64,000 bases of DNA from Nonomuraea thailandensis (GCF_024172165.1 NZ_JAMZEB010000002.1:12713501-12777500); one strand, 5' to 3'. Shown: positions 1-9,162, counted from the stretch's first letter. The notes: a model not told the origin generated them from the letters alone. Numbers and translations are program-made.

Positions 1-33
1 AACGGCGCTGGGGGACCCCTCCGTAGGTCTACG

Positions 34-813
34 GTGGGGTGCGTGGGCTTCAACGAGCTGCTAGACGACCTTGATCACAGCGCCACCGCCCAGGCGGCGG
101 GCATCAGACGCGGCTATGGCGGGCCGCCCGCGCGCGCGGTGAGCTTCACCGCGGGCATGACCCGGCTGCGCTGCGCCTCCCTGCTCAAGCCCCTGTACGC
201 GTGGGTGAGCGCGGCCCGCATCCCCGACGCCGACCGGTGGCGCCGCCACGCGGAGCCCGCCGTCGTGGTCTCCTCCAACTCCGACACGCTCAACCTGTGG
301 CTCGCCGTCGGCCCCCGCGTCATCCTCGACGACCTGCGCGACCGTACGGGCGTGGCCTGGGCGCTGCCGAACGGCGACCCGTCCAGGTTCGGCTCCGTCG
401 AGGTCACGGCCGGCGAGGTGTGCGCCGCCTACGCCGTGCTCGCCCAGTCGGCCGTCGCGGGCGACCCGGTGGCCGGCACCGTGCTGCAGTGGATGGGGCA
501 GGTGGCCGAGCCGCAGGCGTTCGGCGCGCGCGAGGCGCTGGGCTGGCCGCAGTCCGCGGTCAAGTGCGGCTGGTACGGCGCGCCCGACGAGACCGTCCTG
601 CGCACGCACGCCGTGGCCGTCCAGCCGCGCGGCGGCACCAGGGTGAGCGTGATCGTCGCGATGACCGCGCTGCCCTACACCGACCCGCACGAGCGCGAGG
701 CCTACCGCGAGCACGTGGGCAAGGGCCTGCCCGTGGAGGCGGAGCACGAGAAGGTGTCCGGCACGCTGCTGCGCGGGTTGATGACGACGACCTGCGAGGA
801 GCTGGGCTCGTGA
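34..813 (+). CDS. Serine hydrolase, penicillin-binding protein/beta-lactamase fold
   Basis: Predicted acyl-serine hydrolase of 259 codons from the GTG at 34; a GTG at 43 is an equally possible start. The three motifs of the PBP/beta-lactamase fold are visible in order and at normal spacing: SLLK (nucleophile Ser49, Lys52), SNSD at about 81-84 in place of SDN/SxN, and KCG at 177-179 in place of KTG. There is no obvious signal peptide, so a cytoplasmic enzyme is possible, or the true N-terminus may lie outside the window. An inverted repeat at 15-40 overlaps the first GTG. It overlaps the next gene by 4 bp, so the two are probably translated together. Substrate unknown. Confidence 0.7.
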   Translation: MGCVGFNELLDDLDHSATAQAAGIRRGYGGPPARAVSFTAGMTRLRCASLLKPLYAWVSAARIPDADRWRRHAEPAVVVSSNSDTLNLWLAVGPRVILDDLRDRTGVAWALPNGDPSRFGSVEVTAGEVCAAYAVLAQSAVAGDPVAGTVLQWMGQVAEPQAFGAREALGWPQSAVKCGWYGAPDETVLRTHAVAVQPRGGTRVSVIVAMTALPYTDPHEREAYREHVGKGLPVEAEHEKVSGTLLRGLMTTTCEELGS

Positions 814-1556
814 GGCTGACCGTGCTGGGCGGTTGCGGGGCGTGGCCGGGCGCCGGTCAGGCGTGCAGTGGCTACCTCGTGGAGGATGAAGGCTTCCGCG
901 TCCTCCTCGACCCCGGATACGCCACCCTGCCCAGGCTGCTGGCGCTCATGGGCGCCGCCGAGGTGGACGCGGTCCTGGTCACCCACGGCCACCCCGACCA
1001 CTGCGCCGACCTCAACCCGCTGCTGCGGGCCCGCGCGCTGGCCGGCGAGCCGGCGCCGCCGCTGCCCGTCCACGCCCCGCCCGGCGCGCTCGACGCCGTC
1101 ATGGCGCTGGACAAGCCGCGCATGCTGGCCGCCGCCCTGACGCGCCACGACCTGCGGCCCGGCCTGGCGTGCGAGCTCGGCCCCTTCCGCCTGGACGTCT
1201 TCGACCTGCCCCACCACGTGCCGAACGCCGGGCTGCGGCTGACGGGCGCGGCCGGCCGGGTGATCGCCTACACCGGCGACACCGGCCCGTCGACCGAGCT
1301 GGTCTCCCTGGCCAAGGACGCCGACCTGCTGCTGGCCGAGGCGACCTATCCGGAGCGCGTCCCGGAGGAGGACGCCCCCTACCTGTCCAGCGCGCGCGAC
1401 GCCGGGCACACCGCGGCATCGGCGGGAGCGGCCCGCCTGCTGCTCACCCACCTGTGGCCGGACACCTCCGCCGAGCCCGCGCTCGCCGCCGCGGAGGCGT
1501 CGTACGCGGGCGAGCTGTCGGTCGCCACGGCCGGCGTCACCGTGGATCTCGGGTGA
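810..1556 (+). CDS. MBL-fold metallohydrolase
   Basis: Metallo-beta-lactamase-fold hydrolase, 248 residues, starting at GTG 810, which overlaps the upstream stop (GTGA). The metal-binding motif THGHPDHCAD (HxHxDH) lies near residue 55. Further ligands are likely the His in FDLPHHVPNAG, the Asp in YTGDTGPS and the His in LLLTHLWP. The layout resembles the RNase Z-like/phosphodiesterase-like proteins common in actinobacteria (Rv1339 relatives), but substrate cannot be read from the sequence. Its 3' end overlaps the convergent NUDIX gene by 20 bp. Confidence 0.85.
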   Translation: MRLTVLGGCGAWPGAGQACSGYLVEDEGFRVLLDPGYATLPRLLALMGAAEVDAVLVTHGHPDHCADLNPLLRARALAGEPAPPLPVHAPPGALDAVMALDKPRMLAAALTRHDLRPGLACELGPFRLDVFDLPHHVPNAGLRLTGAAGRVIAYTGDTGPSTELVSLAKDADLLLAEATYPERVPEEDAPYLSSARDAGHTAASAGAARLLLTHLWPDTSAEPALAAAEASYAGELSVATAGVTVDLG

Positions 1557-1980
1557 GCCGCTCGACGACCTTCGCCAGCTCGGGCGGCTCGACCCCCTCC
1601 GGCAGTTCCTCGGCCCACACGTAGCCGCGGAAGGCCGCGCGCTCCTCCTCCGTCAGCGCCCCCGGCGCCACCTCGGGCCGTGCCCCGGCGAACCTCGCCA
1701 GGTAGAACAGCTCCCGCTTCATGAACCGCGTGCCCAGCCAGCGGAAGTCGCGATCGACCTCGACGCGGCGGTCCAGCACCGCCGCGCCCGGCAGCCCGGT
1801 CTCCTCGGTCAGCTCCCGCCTGGCGGCCTCCAAGGGGGTCTCGCCGGGCTCCAGCCTGCCGCCCGGCGGCTCCCAGACCTCCACGTCATCGACCGGGTCG
1901 TACCAGTGCATCAGCAGCACCCGCCCGTCGCGGTCGAGGCAGACCACGCGCGCGGCGGGGCGTTCGTCCAAGCCCGTCAC
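1537..1980 (-). CDS. NUDIX hydrolase
   Basis: Small NUDIX hydrolase, 147 residues from a GTG at 1980 (reading VTGLDERPAARVV). The full NUDIX box is present, beginning GGRLEPGETPLEAARREL and ending TEETGL. These enzymes hydrolyse nucleoside diphosphates linked to another moiety, using Mg held by the REx2EE glutamates. An aromatic-rich stretch (MHWYDPVDDVEVWEPP) precedes the box. It sits 11 bp after the DUF523 gene on the same strand and is probably its operon partner. Substrate unknown. Confidence 0.85.
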   Translation of the reverse strand: MTGLDERPAARVVCLDRDGRVLLMHWYDPVDDVEVWEPPGGRLEPGETPLEAARRELTEETGLPGAAVLDRRVEVDRDFRWLGTRFMKRELFYLARFAGARPEVAPGALTEEERAAFRGYVWAEELPEGVEPPELAKVVERLTRDPR

Positions 1981-1991
1981 GCTCGCAGAGG

Positions 1992-2984
1992 CTACCTCGG
2001 GACGTGGTGGCGCAGGCGCAGGGCGTCGGGGTAGGGGGAGAAGTAGGTCTGGTCGCGCACGTACGCGGCGGCCTCTCCACGGGCGTGATGGCGCAGCAGC
2101 GTCGTGGGCACGCTCAGCGGCACCAGGCCCCCCTGGTAGGCGTCGATGACGTCCACCACGTCGGCCCGCCTGACCGGGTCCAGGTCCAGCATGCCCAGGC
2201 AGTGCTGCAGCACGTTGACGTTCTTGCCGGTGGTGGCCTTCGTGGCCAGCGCGCGCCGGAACGCCTCCGTGTAGCGGGCGGCCACCTCCTCGCGCGGCCT
2301 TCCGCCCGCGGCGGCCACCACGCGGCCCGCCTCCCGGTAGAGCCCGGGGTCGTGGGCGAGCAACTGCATCTTGTGCCGGGCGTGGAAGGCGACCAGGTCG
2401 CGCGGCCGCCAGTCGCCGTCGAGCAGGACCCGCAGCCTGGCGTGCGCGAACACCCGCTCCACGAAGCTCTCCCGCAGCAGCGGGTCGTGCAGGCGGCCCT
2501 CGTCCTCCACCGGCAGCAGCGGGTGCCGCTCCATGACGACCCCGCTGAACAGCCCCCTGTTGCGCCGGTCCGCCGGCGCGCCGTCGGGGCGGTAGACGGG
2601 CACGCCGTGGATGCCGCAGGTGGGGCTCTTGGCCTTGAACACGTACCCGTCCACGTCGAGCTCCGCGAGCTCGGCGGCGCGGCGGGCGGCCAGGCCGGTC
2701 ATGCGGTCGGTCAGGTCCACCCGCGTCGTGCGCGTCATCAGGCGGGGGCCGTCCTCGGAGCGCTCCTGCCGCAGGGTCTCGCGCGGGGTGCCGAGGCCCG
2801 CCTCCATCTCGGGGCAGACCGGGACCCAGTCGACGTACGGGCCGAGCGCGTCGGTCAGGAACCGGTCGCGGCTGTGCCCGCCGTTGTACCTCACCGGCTC
2901 GCCCAGGAGGCAGGCCGAGACGGCCACCCGGGGGTGCACCGCCTGTTCCTCCGCCGTCCCGGGTTCGTTGATCACCCTTCCCAT
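1992..2984 (-). CDS. DUF523 and DUF1722 domain protein
   Basis: 330 residues starting MGRVINEPG. The N-terminal half is DUF523, recognised by SACLLGEPVRYNGGHS, VCPEMEAGLGTPRE and SPTCGIHG with conserved cysteines. The C-terminal half is DUF1722 (YbgA-like), with FHARHKMQLLAHDPGLYRE and an Arg/His-rich tail ending DALRLRHHVPR. The function is not established; the DUF523-DUF1722 fusion is widespread and sometimes lies near photolyase genes, which are absent here. The reading frame stays open further upstream, but that part is antisense shadow over the DUF47 gene. Confidence 0.85.
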   Translation of the reverse strand: MGRVINEPGTAEEQAVHPRVAVSACLLGEPVRYNGGHSRDRFLTDALGPYVDWVPVCPEMEAGLGTPRETLRQERSEDGPRLMTRTTRVDLTDRMTGLAARRAAELAELDVDGYVFKAKSPTCGIHGVPVYRPDGAPADRRNRGLFSGVVMERHPLLPVEDEGRLHDPLLRESFVERVFAHARLRVLLDGDWRPRDLVAFHARHKMQLLAHDPGLYREAGRVVAAAGGRPREEVAARYTEAFRRALATKATTGKNVNVLQHCLGMLDLDPVRRADVVDVIDAYQGGLVPLSVPTTLLRHHARGEAAAYVRDQTYFSPYPDALRLRHHVPR

Positions 2985-3046
2985 TGCAGCCTGACGGAGG
3001 CCGGGCAGGCAACCAAGCCCGAGGAGATCATTTGGCGGCCGCGAGC

Positions 3047-3694
3047 TCAGCGCTTCATCGCCCCGTCGGCGATGGCGTCCGCGGCCTCGCCGATGGCCAC
3101 GCCCACGATCTCCAGCCGGCGTACCAGCTCCCGCTCCTTCATCGCGTTCGTGGTGATCTCGCCGGAGAAGATGCGGGAGATCTCGTACTGGTACATCCGC
3201 CGGATGGCACCGCCCGCCTTCTTCGCCTCCAGCGCGTCGTGGGAGACCACGGACGGCCGCGAGGCCAGGCTGCGCACGGCCTCCTCCAGCGCCTCGATGC
3301 CCACGATCACCTGGTCGAGCATCGGGGTGAAGCGGATCTGGTCCGGCACCCGGTACAGATGGGACTCGCGGACGAAGTCCCGCAACGAGTCGAGCACGTC
3401 GTCGATCGAGCGCGACAGCCGGAACAGGTCCTCCCGGTCGATGGGCGTGACGAGCGCGGTCCTCAGCTCGTCGATGAGCCGGGCGCGCTCCTCGTCGCCG
3501 AGGTGCTCGATCGCGCGCATCTGCTCGTGCGCGCCCGTCCTGCCGACCTCGCCGCCGATCATGGCCATGGCCAGCCACGCTCCCTCCTTGGTGGCTTCGA
3601 GCTGGCCGAGCAGAGCCTCCGTGAGCGCGCCGTCCATGCGCCCCGTCATGAGATCCCTGATCCGCCGCAGCCGCTTCACCCCGGCTCCCTTCAT
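3047..3694 (-). CDS. DUF47 family PhoU-like protein, phosphate permease partner
   Basis: 215 residues, largely helical, of the DUF47/PhoU-like family that normally accompanies PiT phosphate permeases and is thought to modulate them. Acidic/His runs such as RIFSGEITTNAMKERELVRR near the C-terminus match the family. Its ATG overlaps the permease stop codon (ATGA at 3691-3694), so the two are translationally coupled, permease first. Confidence 0.85.
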   Translation of the reverse strand: MKGAGVKRLRRIRDLMTGRMDGALTEALLGQLEATKEGAWLAMAMIGGEVGRTGAHEQMRAIEHLGDEERARLIDELRTALVTPIDREDLFRLSRSIDDVLDSLRDFVRESHLYRVPDQIRFTPMLDQVIVGIEALEEAVRSLASRPSVVSHDALEAKKAGGAIRRMYQYEISRIFSGEITTNAMKERELVRRLEIVGVAIGEAADAIADGAMKR

Positions 3695-4656
3695 GACACC
3701 TTCACGCTCGCGAACCCCTTCACCAGCAGGGCCAGCCCCCAGCCCAGCAGGCCGCTGGCGGGCAGCGTCAGCAGCCAGGCGGCGGCGATCCGGCCGGCCG
3801 CGTACCAGCGGACCCGGCCGCCGCCCTGCGCCACGCCCGCGCCGATGAGGCCGCCGGCGATGGCCTGCGTCATGCTCACCGGCATGCCGGCCGCCGCGCA
3901 CCCGATCACCGCGGCGCCCGCGGCCAGCTCGGCCGCGACGCCGTGCGGGGGCCGGGAGACGATGATCTCGCGGCTCAGCGTGCGGCCCGCCTTGGGCAGC
4001 CCGTACAGGGTGCCGAACGCGAACAGCACGGCCGCCAGCACCGTGTACTCGACCGGCGCTCCGGTGAAGCCCAGCGCGATCATGAACACGGCCAGCATCT
4101 TCTGCGCGTCGTTGGCCGCGTACGCCAGCGTCTGGAGCAGGAAGCCCGCCCAGTGCCAGCGCCACAACCCCCGCGCCGTGGTCGTGGCCACCAGCAGCCG
4201 GATGAGCACCCAAGCCAGCAGCCCGCCGGCGAACGGCGCGGCCAGCCCGAACGCCAGCACCAGCGCGACCCACTCGGGCGAGACCTGGAGCCCCCAGCCC
4301 AGCCCCGCCCCGGTGAGCCCGCCCACCACGGCCAGCGTCAGGCTGGTCGGGCGGCCCTTCGCGCTGAGCACGCTCACCACGACGAGCGCCGAGAGCACCG
4401 CGATGACCATCGCGAACCGGCCGCCGGAGCCCTGGAAGGAGCCCAGCCGGGTCACGAACGTCAGCGCCACCTGGTGCGTGACCAGCGGCACGACCGCCAC
4501 GAACACCGTCAGCACCACGATCCCGGTCACCGGGCGCACCGCGGGGAGCTTGAGCCCGGTCGCCAGCAGCGCGCCCCCGTCGTTGATCCCGGCCACGACG
4601 GCGAACAGGCCGGCCACCAGGATCAGCACGAAGGCGTCCAACGGCATGCACTCCAT
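3691..4656 (-). CDS. PiT-family inorganic phosphate permease, divergent
   Basis: 321 residues with about nine hydrophobic membrane segments. The first repeat carries AGINDGGALLATGLK where classical PiT transporters have GANDxANAxATxVG, and a second, weaker copy (AAGMPVSMTQAIAGGLIG) lies in the C-terminal half, giving the expected inverted duplication. Likely ion-coupled uptake of phosphate or a related oxyanion. A second Met (MPLDAF) three codons in is an alternative start. The gene leads the operon with DUF47 and is divergent from purU. The altered signature makes the exact ion uncertain. Confidence 0.8.
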   Translation of the reverse strand: MECMPLDAFVLILVAGLFAVVAGINDGGALLATGLKLPAVRPVTGIVVLTVFVAVVPLVTHQVALTFVTRLGSFQGSGGRFAMVIAVLSALVVVSVLSAKGRPTSLTLAVVGGLTGAGLGWGLQVSPEWVALVLAFGLAAPFAGGLLAWVLIRLLVATTTARGLWRWHWAGFLLQTLAYAANDAQKMLAVFMIALGFTGAPVEYTVLAAVLFAFGTLYGLPKAGRTLSREIIVSRPPHGVAAELAAGAAVIGCAAAGMPVSMTQAIAGGLIGAGVAQGGGRVRWYAAGRIAAAWLLTLPASGLLGWGLALLVKGFASVKVS

Positions 4657-4836
4657 CCCGCCCCGTCTCGGCGGGACACAGGCGTTTCAGGGGTTGACTC
4701 CGAATAACTACCCAAAAAGGACGAAAGGTGTCTGCGATCTCGGTCACGCGCCCGCCGCCCCCCGTCGCCGGTACTCTCGTCTCAAGCTTCGAGCACCACA
4801 ACGTTCGAGCACGTCGACGTCCGCGAGAGTGAAGGC

Positions 4837-5691
4837 ATGACCAGCCCCGCCGAATACATCCTGACGCTGTCCTGTCCCGACCGGCCCGGTGTGGTGGCCG
4901 CCGTCTCCGGCCTGCTCGCCGGGCACGGATGCAACATCATCGAGAGCCAGCAGTTCGGCGACAGGGTGGGGCAGCGCTTCTTCATGCGCGTGCAGTTCGC
5001 GGGAGCGCTGGGGGAGGACGAGCTCAACGCCGCCTTCGCCGCGCTCGCGCCCGACTTCGCCATGGAGTTCAAGCTGCGCGACGTGGCCAGGAAGCCGCGC
5101 GTGCTGATCATGGTGAGCAAGTTCGACCACTGCCTGAACGACCTGCTCTACCGCGTGCGCTCCAAGGCCCTCGACATCGAGATCGCCGCCGTCGTGTCCA
5201 ACCACCCCGACCTGCGGCCGCTCACCCAGTCCAACGGCATCGACTACCACCACCTGCCGGTCACCCCGGAGACCAAGCCGAAGCAGGAGGCCGAGGTGCT
5301 GGCGCTGGTCGAGCACTACCAGGTCGACCTGGTCGTGCTGGCCCGCTACATGCAGGTGCTCTCGGAGGACCTGTGCGAGAAGCTGGCGGGGCGGGCGATC
5401 AACATCCACCACTCGTTCCTGCCGTCGTTCAAGGGCGCCAAGCCCTACCACCAGGCCCACAACCGAGGGGTCAAGCTCATCGGCGCCACGGCCCACTACG
5501 TGACCGCCGACCTCGACGAGGGGCCGATCATCGAGCAGGAGGTGGCCAGGGTCAACCACAGCCACTCCCCCGAGGACCTGGTGGCCATGGGGCGCGACGT
5601 CGAGTGCCTGGCGCTGGCCAGGGCGGTCAGGTGGCACGCCGAGCAGCGGGTGCTGCTCGACGGCCACAAGACCATCATCTTCCCGAGGTGA
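4837..5691 (+). CDS. purU: Formyltetrahydrofolate deformylase
   Basis: 284 residues. An N-terminal ACT domain (YILTLSCPDRPGVVAAVSG, residues 7-80) is followed by a formyltransferase-type catalytic domain from about 90. Hydrolysis of 10-formyl-THF to formate and THF is expected. Catalytic Asn and His lie in INIHHSFLPSFKGAKPY and Asp in ADLDEGPIIEQ. Length and motif order match the PurU family. It is monocistronic, with a direct repeat TTCGAGCAC (4788 and 4804) in its leader. Three bases separate its stop from the convergent VOC gene. Confidence 0.95.
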   Translation: MTSPAEYILTLSCPDRPGVVAAVSGLLAGHGCNIIESQQFGDRVGQRFFMRVQFAGALGEDELNAAFAALAPDFAMEFKLRDVARKPRVLIMVSKFDHCLNDLLYRVRSKALDIEIAAVVSNHPDLRPLTQSNGIDYHHLPVTPETKPKQEAEVLALVEHYQVDLVVLARYMQVLSEDLCEKLAGRAINIHHSFLPSFKGAKPYHQAHNRGVKLIGATAHYVTADLDEGPIIEQEVARVNHSHSPEDLVAMGRDVECLALARAVRWHAEQRVLLDGHKTIIFPR

Positions 5692-5694
5692 TCG

Positions 5695-6045
5695 TCACGG
5701 CCGGTAGGTGCCGAAGAACCACGGGTTGCCCTCCGGGTCGTGGCAGGCGTACTCGCGTGAGCCGTACGGCTGGTCCGTCAGCTCCATGGTGATCGTGGCG
5801 CCCGCGGCCTTCGCGCGGTCGTGGTGGGCGTCGACGTCGTCGACCGCGACGTAGATGCCGGGGCCGCCGGGCCCGCCCTGGCCGATCATGATCAGGTCGT
5901 CCCCGGCGAGCAGCTCGGCGTGGTGGACGACGCCCTCGTCGTTCTTGGTGGCCTCGTGCACGCCGAAGCCGAAGGCGCCGGTCAGGAAGCCGATCGCGGC
6001 CTGACAGTCGGAGTAGCGGGCCAGTGCGTAAACGGTGCGTGTCAT
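5695..6045 (-). CDS. VOC superfamily (glyoxalase-like) protein
   Basis: 116-residue single-domain VOC protein starting MTRTVYALARYSDCQAA. Its order is typical of glyoxalase/bleomycin-resistance proteins: an N-terminal beta-alpha-beta unit, IYVAVDDVDAHHDRAKAAGA, and REYACHDPEGNPWFFGTY at the end. The start ATG overlaps the AraC gene stop by 4 bp, so it is translated with and probably controlled by that regulator. Ligand unknown. Confidence 0.85.
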   Translation of the reverse strand: MTRTVYALARYSDCQAAIGFLTGAFGFGVHEATKNDEGVVHHAELLAGDDLIMIGQGGPGGPGIYVAVDDVDAHHDRAKAAGATITMELTDQPYGSREYACHDPEGNPWFFGTYRP

Positions 6046-6845
6046 GAGGCCCACGATGCCCCGGCCGCGCCGCCGGGTCTTGGACGAATCTGACCCGGCG
6101 TGGTGTCGCCCAGCACCCGGAACTCGCGGTTCATGTGCGCCTGGTCGTAGAAGCCGCACTCGGCCGCCGCCTCGGCCGGGGCCGTGCCCGCGCGCAGCAG
6201 CCGCAGCGCCCGCCCGAACCGGATGACGCGGGCCGCCGCCTTCGGCGCCAGCCCCACCTGGTCGTGGAAGCGGGCGACGAGATGGCGGTGGCTCCAGCCC
6301 AGCGACTCGGCCAGCGACGACACGCCCAGCCGGCCGCCCGACTCCACCAGCCGTGCCCACGCCCACGGCAGCTCGGGCCCCAGCGCGGGGCCCGCCGCGA
6401 TCCGCTCGCACAGCAGCCGGTCGGCCAGCGCCAGCCTGGCCCGCCAGGACGAGGTCGCCGCCAGCCGCTCCACCAGCAGGCCCGCCCACGGGCCGAGCAG
6501 GTCGGCGACGGGCACCACCCGGTTCGTCAGGTGCCGCATCGGCATGCCGTACAGGCGGCGGGCGCCGAAGGGCGTGAGGAACACCTCCACACCCTCCGAC
6601 GGCCCGGCGACGCGGGTGACGGTGAAGCGGTCGCCGAGGCCGCCGCCGAACGCCGTGACCCGCTGCCCGCCCGCCTCCATCGGCGTGCCGAAGGCCAGGA
6701 TGAGCACGGAGCCGGGCATCGCCATCTCCGACCTGGTCACCGGCGCGGCGTAGTGCTCGCGGTAGGCGCACAGGCGGGTCACGTAGGGGCGCAGGGCAGC
6801 GCTGGGAGCGGCCTCGACCATGGCCAGACCCGGCGTCGTGCCCAT
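6042..6845 (-). CDS. AraC-family transcriptional regulator
   Basis: 267 residues. The N-terminal half is a sensor-like region without recognised motif. The C-terminal 100 residues hold two helix-turn-helix units typical of AraC/XylS, with LAESLGWSHRHLVARFHDQ and AAECGFYDQAHMNREFRVL. Likely controls the coupled VOC gene downstream; an inducer is not evident. Ten bases separate its start from the end of the S9 peptidase gene on the same strand, so read-through from that gene is possible. Confidence 0.88.
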   Translation of the reverse strand: MGTTPGLAMVEAAPSAALRPYVTRLCAYREHYAAPVTRSEMAMPGSVLILAFGTPMEAGGQRVTAFGGGLGDRFTVTRVAGPSEGVEVFLTPFGARRLYGMPMRHLTNRVVPVADLLGPWAGLLVERLAATSSWRARLALADRLLCERIAAGPALGPELPWAWARLVESGGRLGVSSLAESLGWSHRHLVARFHDQVGLAPKAAARVIRFGRALRLLRAGTAPAEAAAECGFYDQAHMNREFRVLGDTTPGQIRPRPGGAAGASWAS

Positions 6846-6855
6846 GCCGTCGAGA

Positions 6856-8913
6856 CTACAGACCGGTGTGCGCCGCCAGGAAGGTCAGCGTGTCGGCCGA
6901 CAGGTCCACCGACCTGCTCACCGAGCGGGCGCCGTGGCCCACCTCGGTCTCGTTGCGCAGCAGCACCGGCCGGTCGGCCGTCGAGGCGTGCTGCAGCGCC
7001 GCGCACATCTTCCACGCGTGCAGCGGGTGCACCCGCGTGTCGGACTGGAAGACCGTGAACAGCGTCGCCGGGTACGCCACCGACTCCGAGACGTGGTGGT
7101 AGGGCGAGTAGCCCCACAACCAGCCGAACTGCTCGGGGTCCTCGGCCGAGCCGTACTCGACGTTCCAGGTGGCGCCGAGCCCGAACTGCTCGTACCTGAT
7201 CATGTCGAGCAGCGGCGCGGAGCAGACCACGGCCGCGTACAGCTCGGGGCGCTGCGTCAGCGCGGCCCCCACCAGCAGGCCGCCGTTGGAGCCGCCGGAG
7301 ATGCCGAGCTGCTGCGGCGTGGTCACGCCGGTGGCGATGAGGTGCTCGGCCGCGGCGTGGAAGTCGTCGAAGACGTTCTGCTTGTTGGCCAGCATGCCCG
7401 CGCGGTGCCAGTCCTCGCCCTCCTCGCCGCCGCCGCGCAGGTTGGCGATGGCGTAGACGCCGCCCGCCTCTACCCAGGCCAGGATCGAGGCGGAGTAGCC
7501 GGGGGTCATGGACACGCCGAAGCCGCCGTAGCCGTACAGGATGGTCGGGCGCGGGCCCGGCGACTCGCCGACGGGGGAGATGACCAGCATGCGGACGTCG
7601 GTGCCGTCCTTGGAGCGGTAGACCACCTGCTCGGTGCGCACCGGGGGCACCTCGACCGCGCCGGGGGAGGCCGCCCAGAGCGTGGTCTCGCCCGTGCGGG
7701 CGTCGTAGCGCTGGATGGTGGGCGGCGTGGTGTTGTCGGTGTAGCCGAACCACGCCTCGTGGCCGCCCTCGGGGCGCTCGGCGATGCCGCCGATCGAGCC
7801 GAGCCCGGGGGCCGGCACCTCGCCGACGCGCTCGCCGGTCGCCAGGTCGTGCACGGAGATCTCGCTGATCGCGTGGCGGGTCCAGCCCACCAGCATGACC
7901 GGGCGCTCCAGGTCGTCGAGGATCGCGAAGTCGCTCAGCACGGCCTCGGCGTCCTCGGGGATCAGCTCGCGCCAGGTGTCGTAGCCCGGCTCCGCCGGGT
8001 CGGTGACGCACACCCGGCCCCTCGGCGCGTCGCGGTCGGTGTGCACGTAGAGCCTGCCGTCGCGGCCGAAGGACAGCCCGACCTGCGCGTCCACGCCCTC
8101 CTGGACGACCTTCAGCGCCGGCTGGTCGATCGGCGAGGCGGTCAGGTCGGCCACCCAGACGTCGTTGCGCGGCGCGGTGCCCTCGTGGGCCGACACCTGC
8201 AGCCAGCGGCCGTCACGCGAGACCGAGACGCCGTAGTAGTTGGTCATCTTCAGGCCGTCACCGAAGATCATCACGTCGTCCTCGGTGGAGGTGCCGACGC
8301 GGTGCAGGTAGACGCGGCGGTGGAACTGCCTCTCGTTCTCCGGCACCTCGGTGCTCGGCAGCCTGCGCACGTAGTAGAACGCCTCGCCGCCGGGCAGCCA
8401 CGCCACCGGCGAGTAGCGGCAGCGGTCGATCGGCCCCTCGATCCGCTCGCCCGTGGCCACGTCGATGAGGTAGAGGATCGACTCCTCGTCGCCGCCCACG
8501 GAGATCTGGTACGCCAGCAGGCGCCCCTCCTTGTCGGGCTGCACCGCGTCGAGCGTGGTCAGCCCCGACGGGTCGATGGCCATCGGGTCGACCAGCGCCC
8601 GCTCGGTGCCGTCGGGCTCGACCGCGTAGTAGACCGCGTGCTCCTGGTCGGGGGTGCGCCGCGCGAAGAAGTACCGCTCACCGCGCCAGGCCGGAGCCCC
8701 CACCGAGCCGGACCTGAGCAGCTCGGCGATGCGGCCCTTGAACCGCTGCTCGCCCTGCTCCTTGCCGAACAACTCGGCCTGCGCGAGCAGCCATCCCTTG
8801 GTCTCGGGGCTGTCAGGGTCCTCCAGCCACCGGTAGGGGTCGGGGACGGGCGTTTCGTGCAGGATGTCGACGATGTCTTCGCGACGTGCTGTCGGGTACG
8901 GCTCTCGCGTCAT
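6856..8913 (-). CDS. Prolyl oligopeptidase family (S9) serine peptidase
   Basis: 685 residues from ATG 8913 (MTREPYPTARRED). The N-terminal DPYRWLED motif and a long beta-propeller region (about 70-400) precede an alpha/beta-hydrolase domain. The catalytic triad is visible: Ser in ISGGSNGGLLVG, Asp in FQSDTRVHPLHAWK, His in ETEVGHGARSVSR. It cleaves short proline-containing peptides in relatives. No signal peptide, so cytoplasmic. The frame stays open to 9225, but the extension overlaps the divergent promoter region and is not supported. Confidence 0.92.
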   Translation of the reverse strand: MTREPYPTARREDIVDILHETPVPDPYRWLEDPDSPETKGWLLAQAELFGKEQGEQRFKGRIAELLRSGSVGAPAWRGERYFFARRTPDQEHAVYYAVEPDGTERALVDPMAIDPSGLTTLDAVQPDKEGRLLAYQISVGGDEESILYLIDVATGERIEGPIDRCRYSPVAWLPGGEAFYYVRRLPSTEVPENERQFHRRVYLHRVGTSTEDDVMIFGDGLKMTNYYGVSVSRDGRWLQVSAHEGTAPRNDVWVADLTASPIDQPALKVVQEGVDAQVGLSFGRDGRLYVHTDRDAPRGRVCVTDPAEPGYDTWRELIPEDAEAVLSDFAILDDLERPVMLVGWTRHAISEISVHDLATGERVGEVPAPGLGSIGGIAERPEGGHEAWFGYTDNTTPPTIQRYDARTGETTLWAASPGAVEVPPVRTEQVVYRSKDGTDVRMLVISPVGESPGPRPTILYGYGGFGVSMTPGYSASILAWVEAGGVYAIANLRGGGEEGEDWHRAGMLANKQNVFDDFHAAAEHLIATGVTTPQQLGISGGSNGGLLVGAALTQRPELYAAVVCSAPLLDMIRYEQFGLGATWNVEYGSAEDPEQFGWLWGYSPYHHVSESVAYPATLFTVFQSDTRVHPLHAWKMCAALQHASTADRPVLLRNETEVGHGARSVSRSVDLSADTLTFLAAHTGL

Positions 8914-9140
8914 GCCAGGAACCCTACTGCCAAAGGGCATGCGTAAAGCGCTGGTAGAGCGGGCATAAAACGTACCGTGCGTCCCTCTGGTCATTCCGGC
9001 AGAAGGTTTTTGGGGTGGCGGGGACCACGGTGCAAACGCCAGACTTGGTGACAGGACGGTGCCGTGGTGACCATCCGCTGGACCGTCCGGCGGAGGTCCA
9101 CGTGACGGAAGCACGAGTGCCCCAGGAGGGGCCGACAGCA

Positions 9141-9162
9141 GGGACATGCCGCGGCATGTCCC
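9141..9162. promoter_or_regulatory. 22-bp perfect palindrome in the HNH gene leader
   Basis: GGGACATGCCG and its exact complement form a 22-bp palindrome without loop, followed by CCCTTTGATA. It lies 31 bp before the HNH start codon inside the 280-bp region between the S9 peptidase and HNH genes. It could be a dimeric-repressor operator or a transcribed hairpin attenuating the gene; the following short T run is too weak to decide. Confidence 0.55.

Noticed and set aside
201..809. Long plus-strand frame upstream of the MBL gene start
   Set aside because: Arg-rich shadow of the serine hydrolase gene in another frame; the real start of the MBL protein is GTG 810.
2004..3848. Long plus-strand frames over the DUF523 and DUF47 genes
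   Set aside because: Antisense shadows caused by GC-rich third positions; no recognisable domain.
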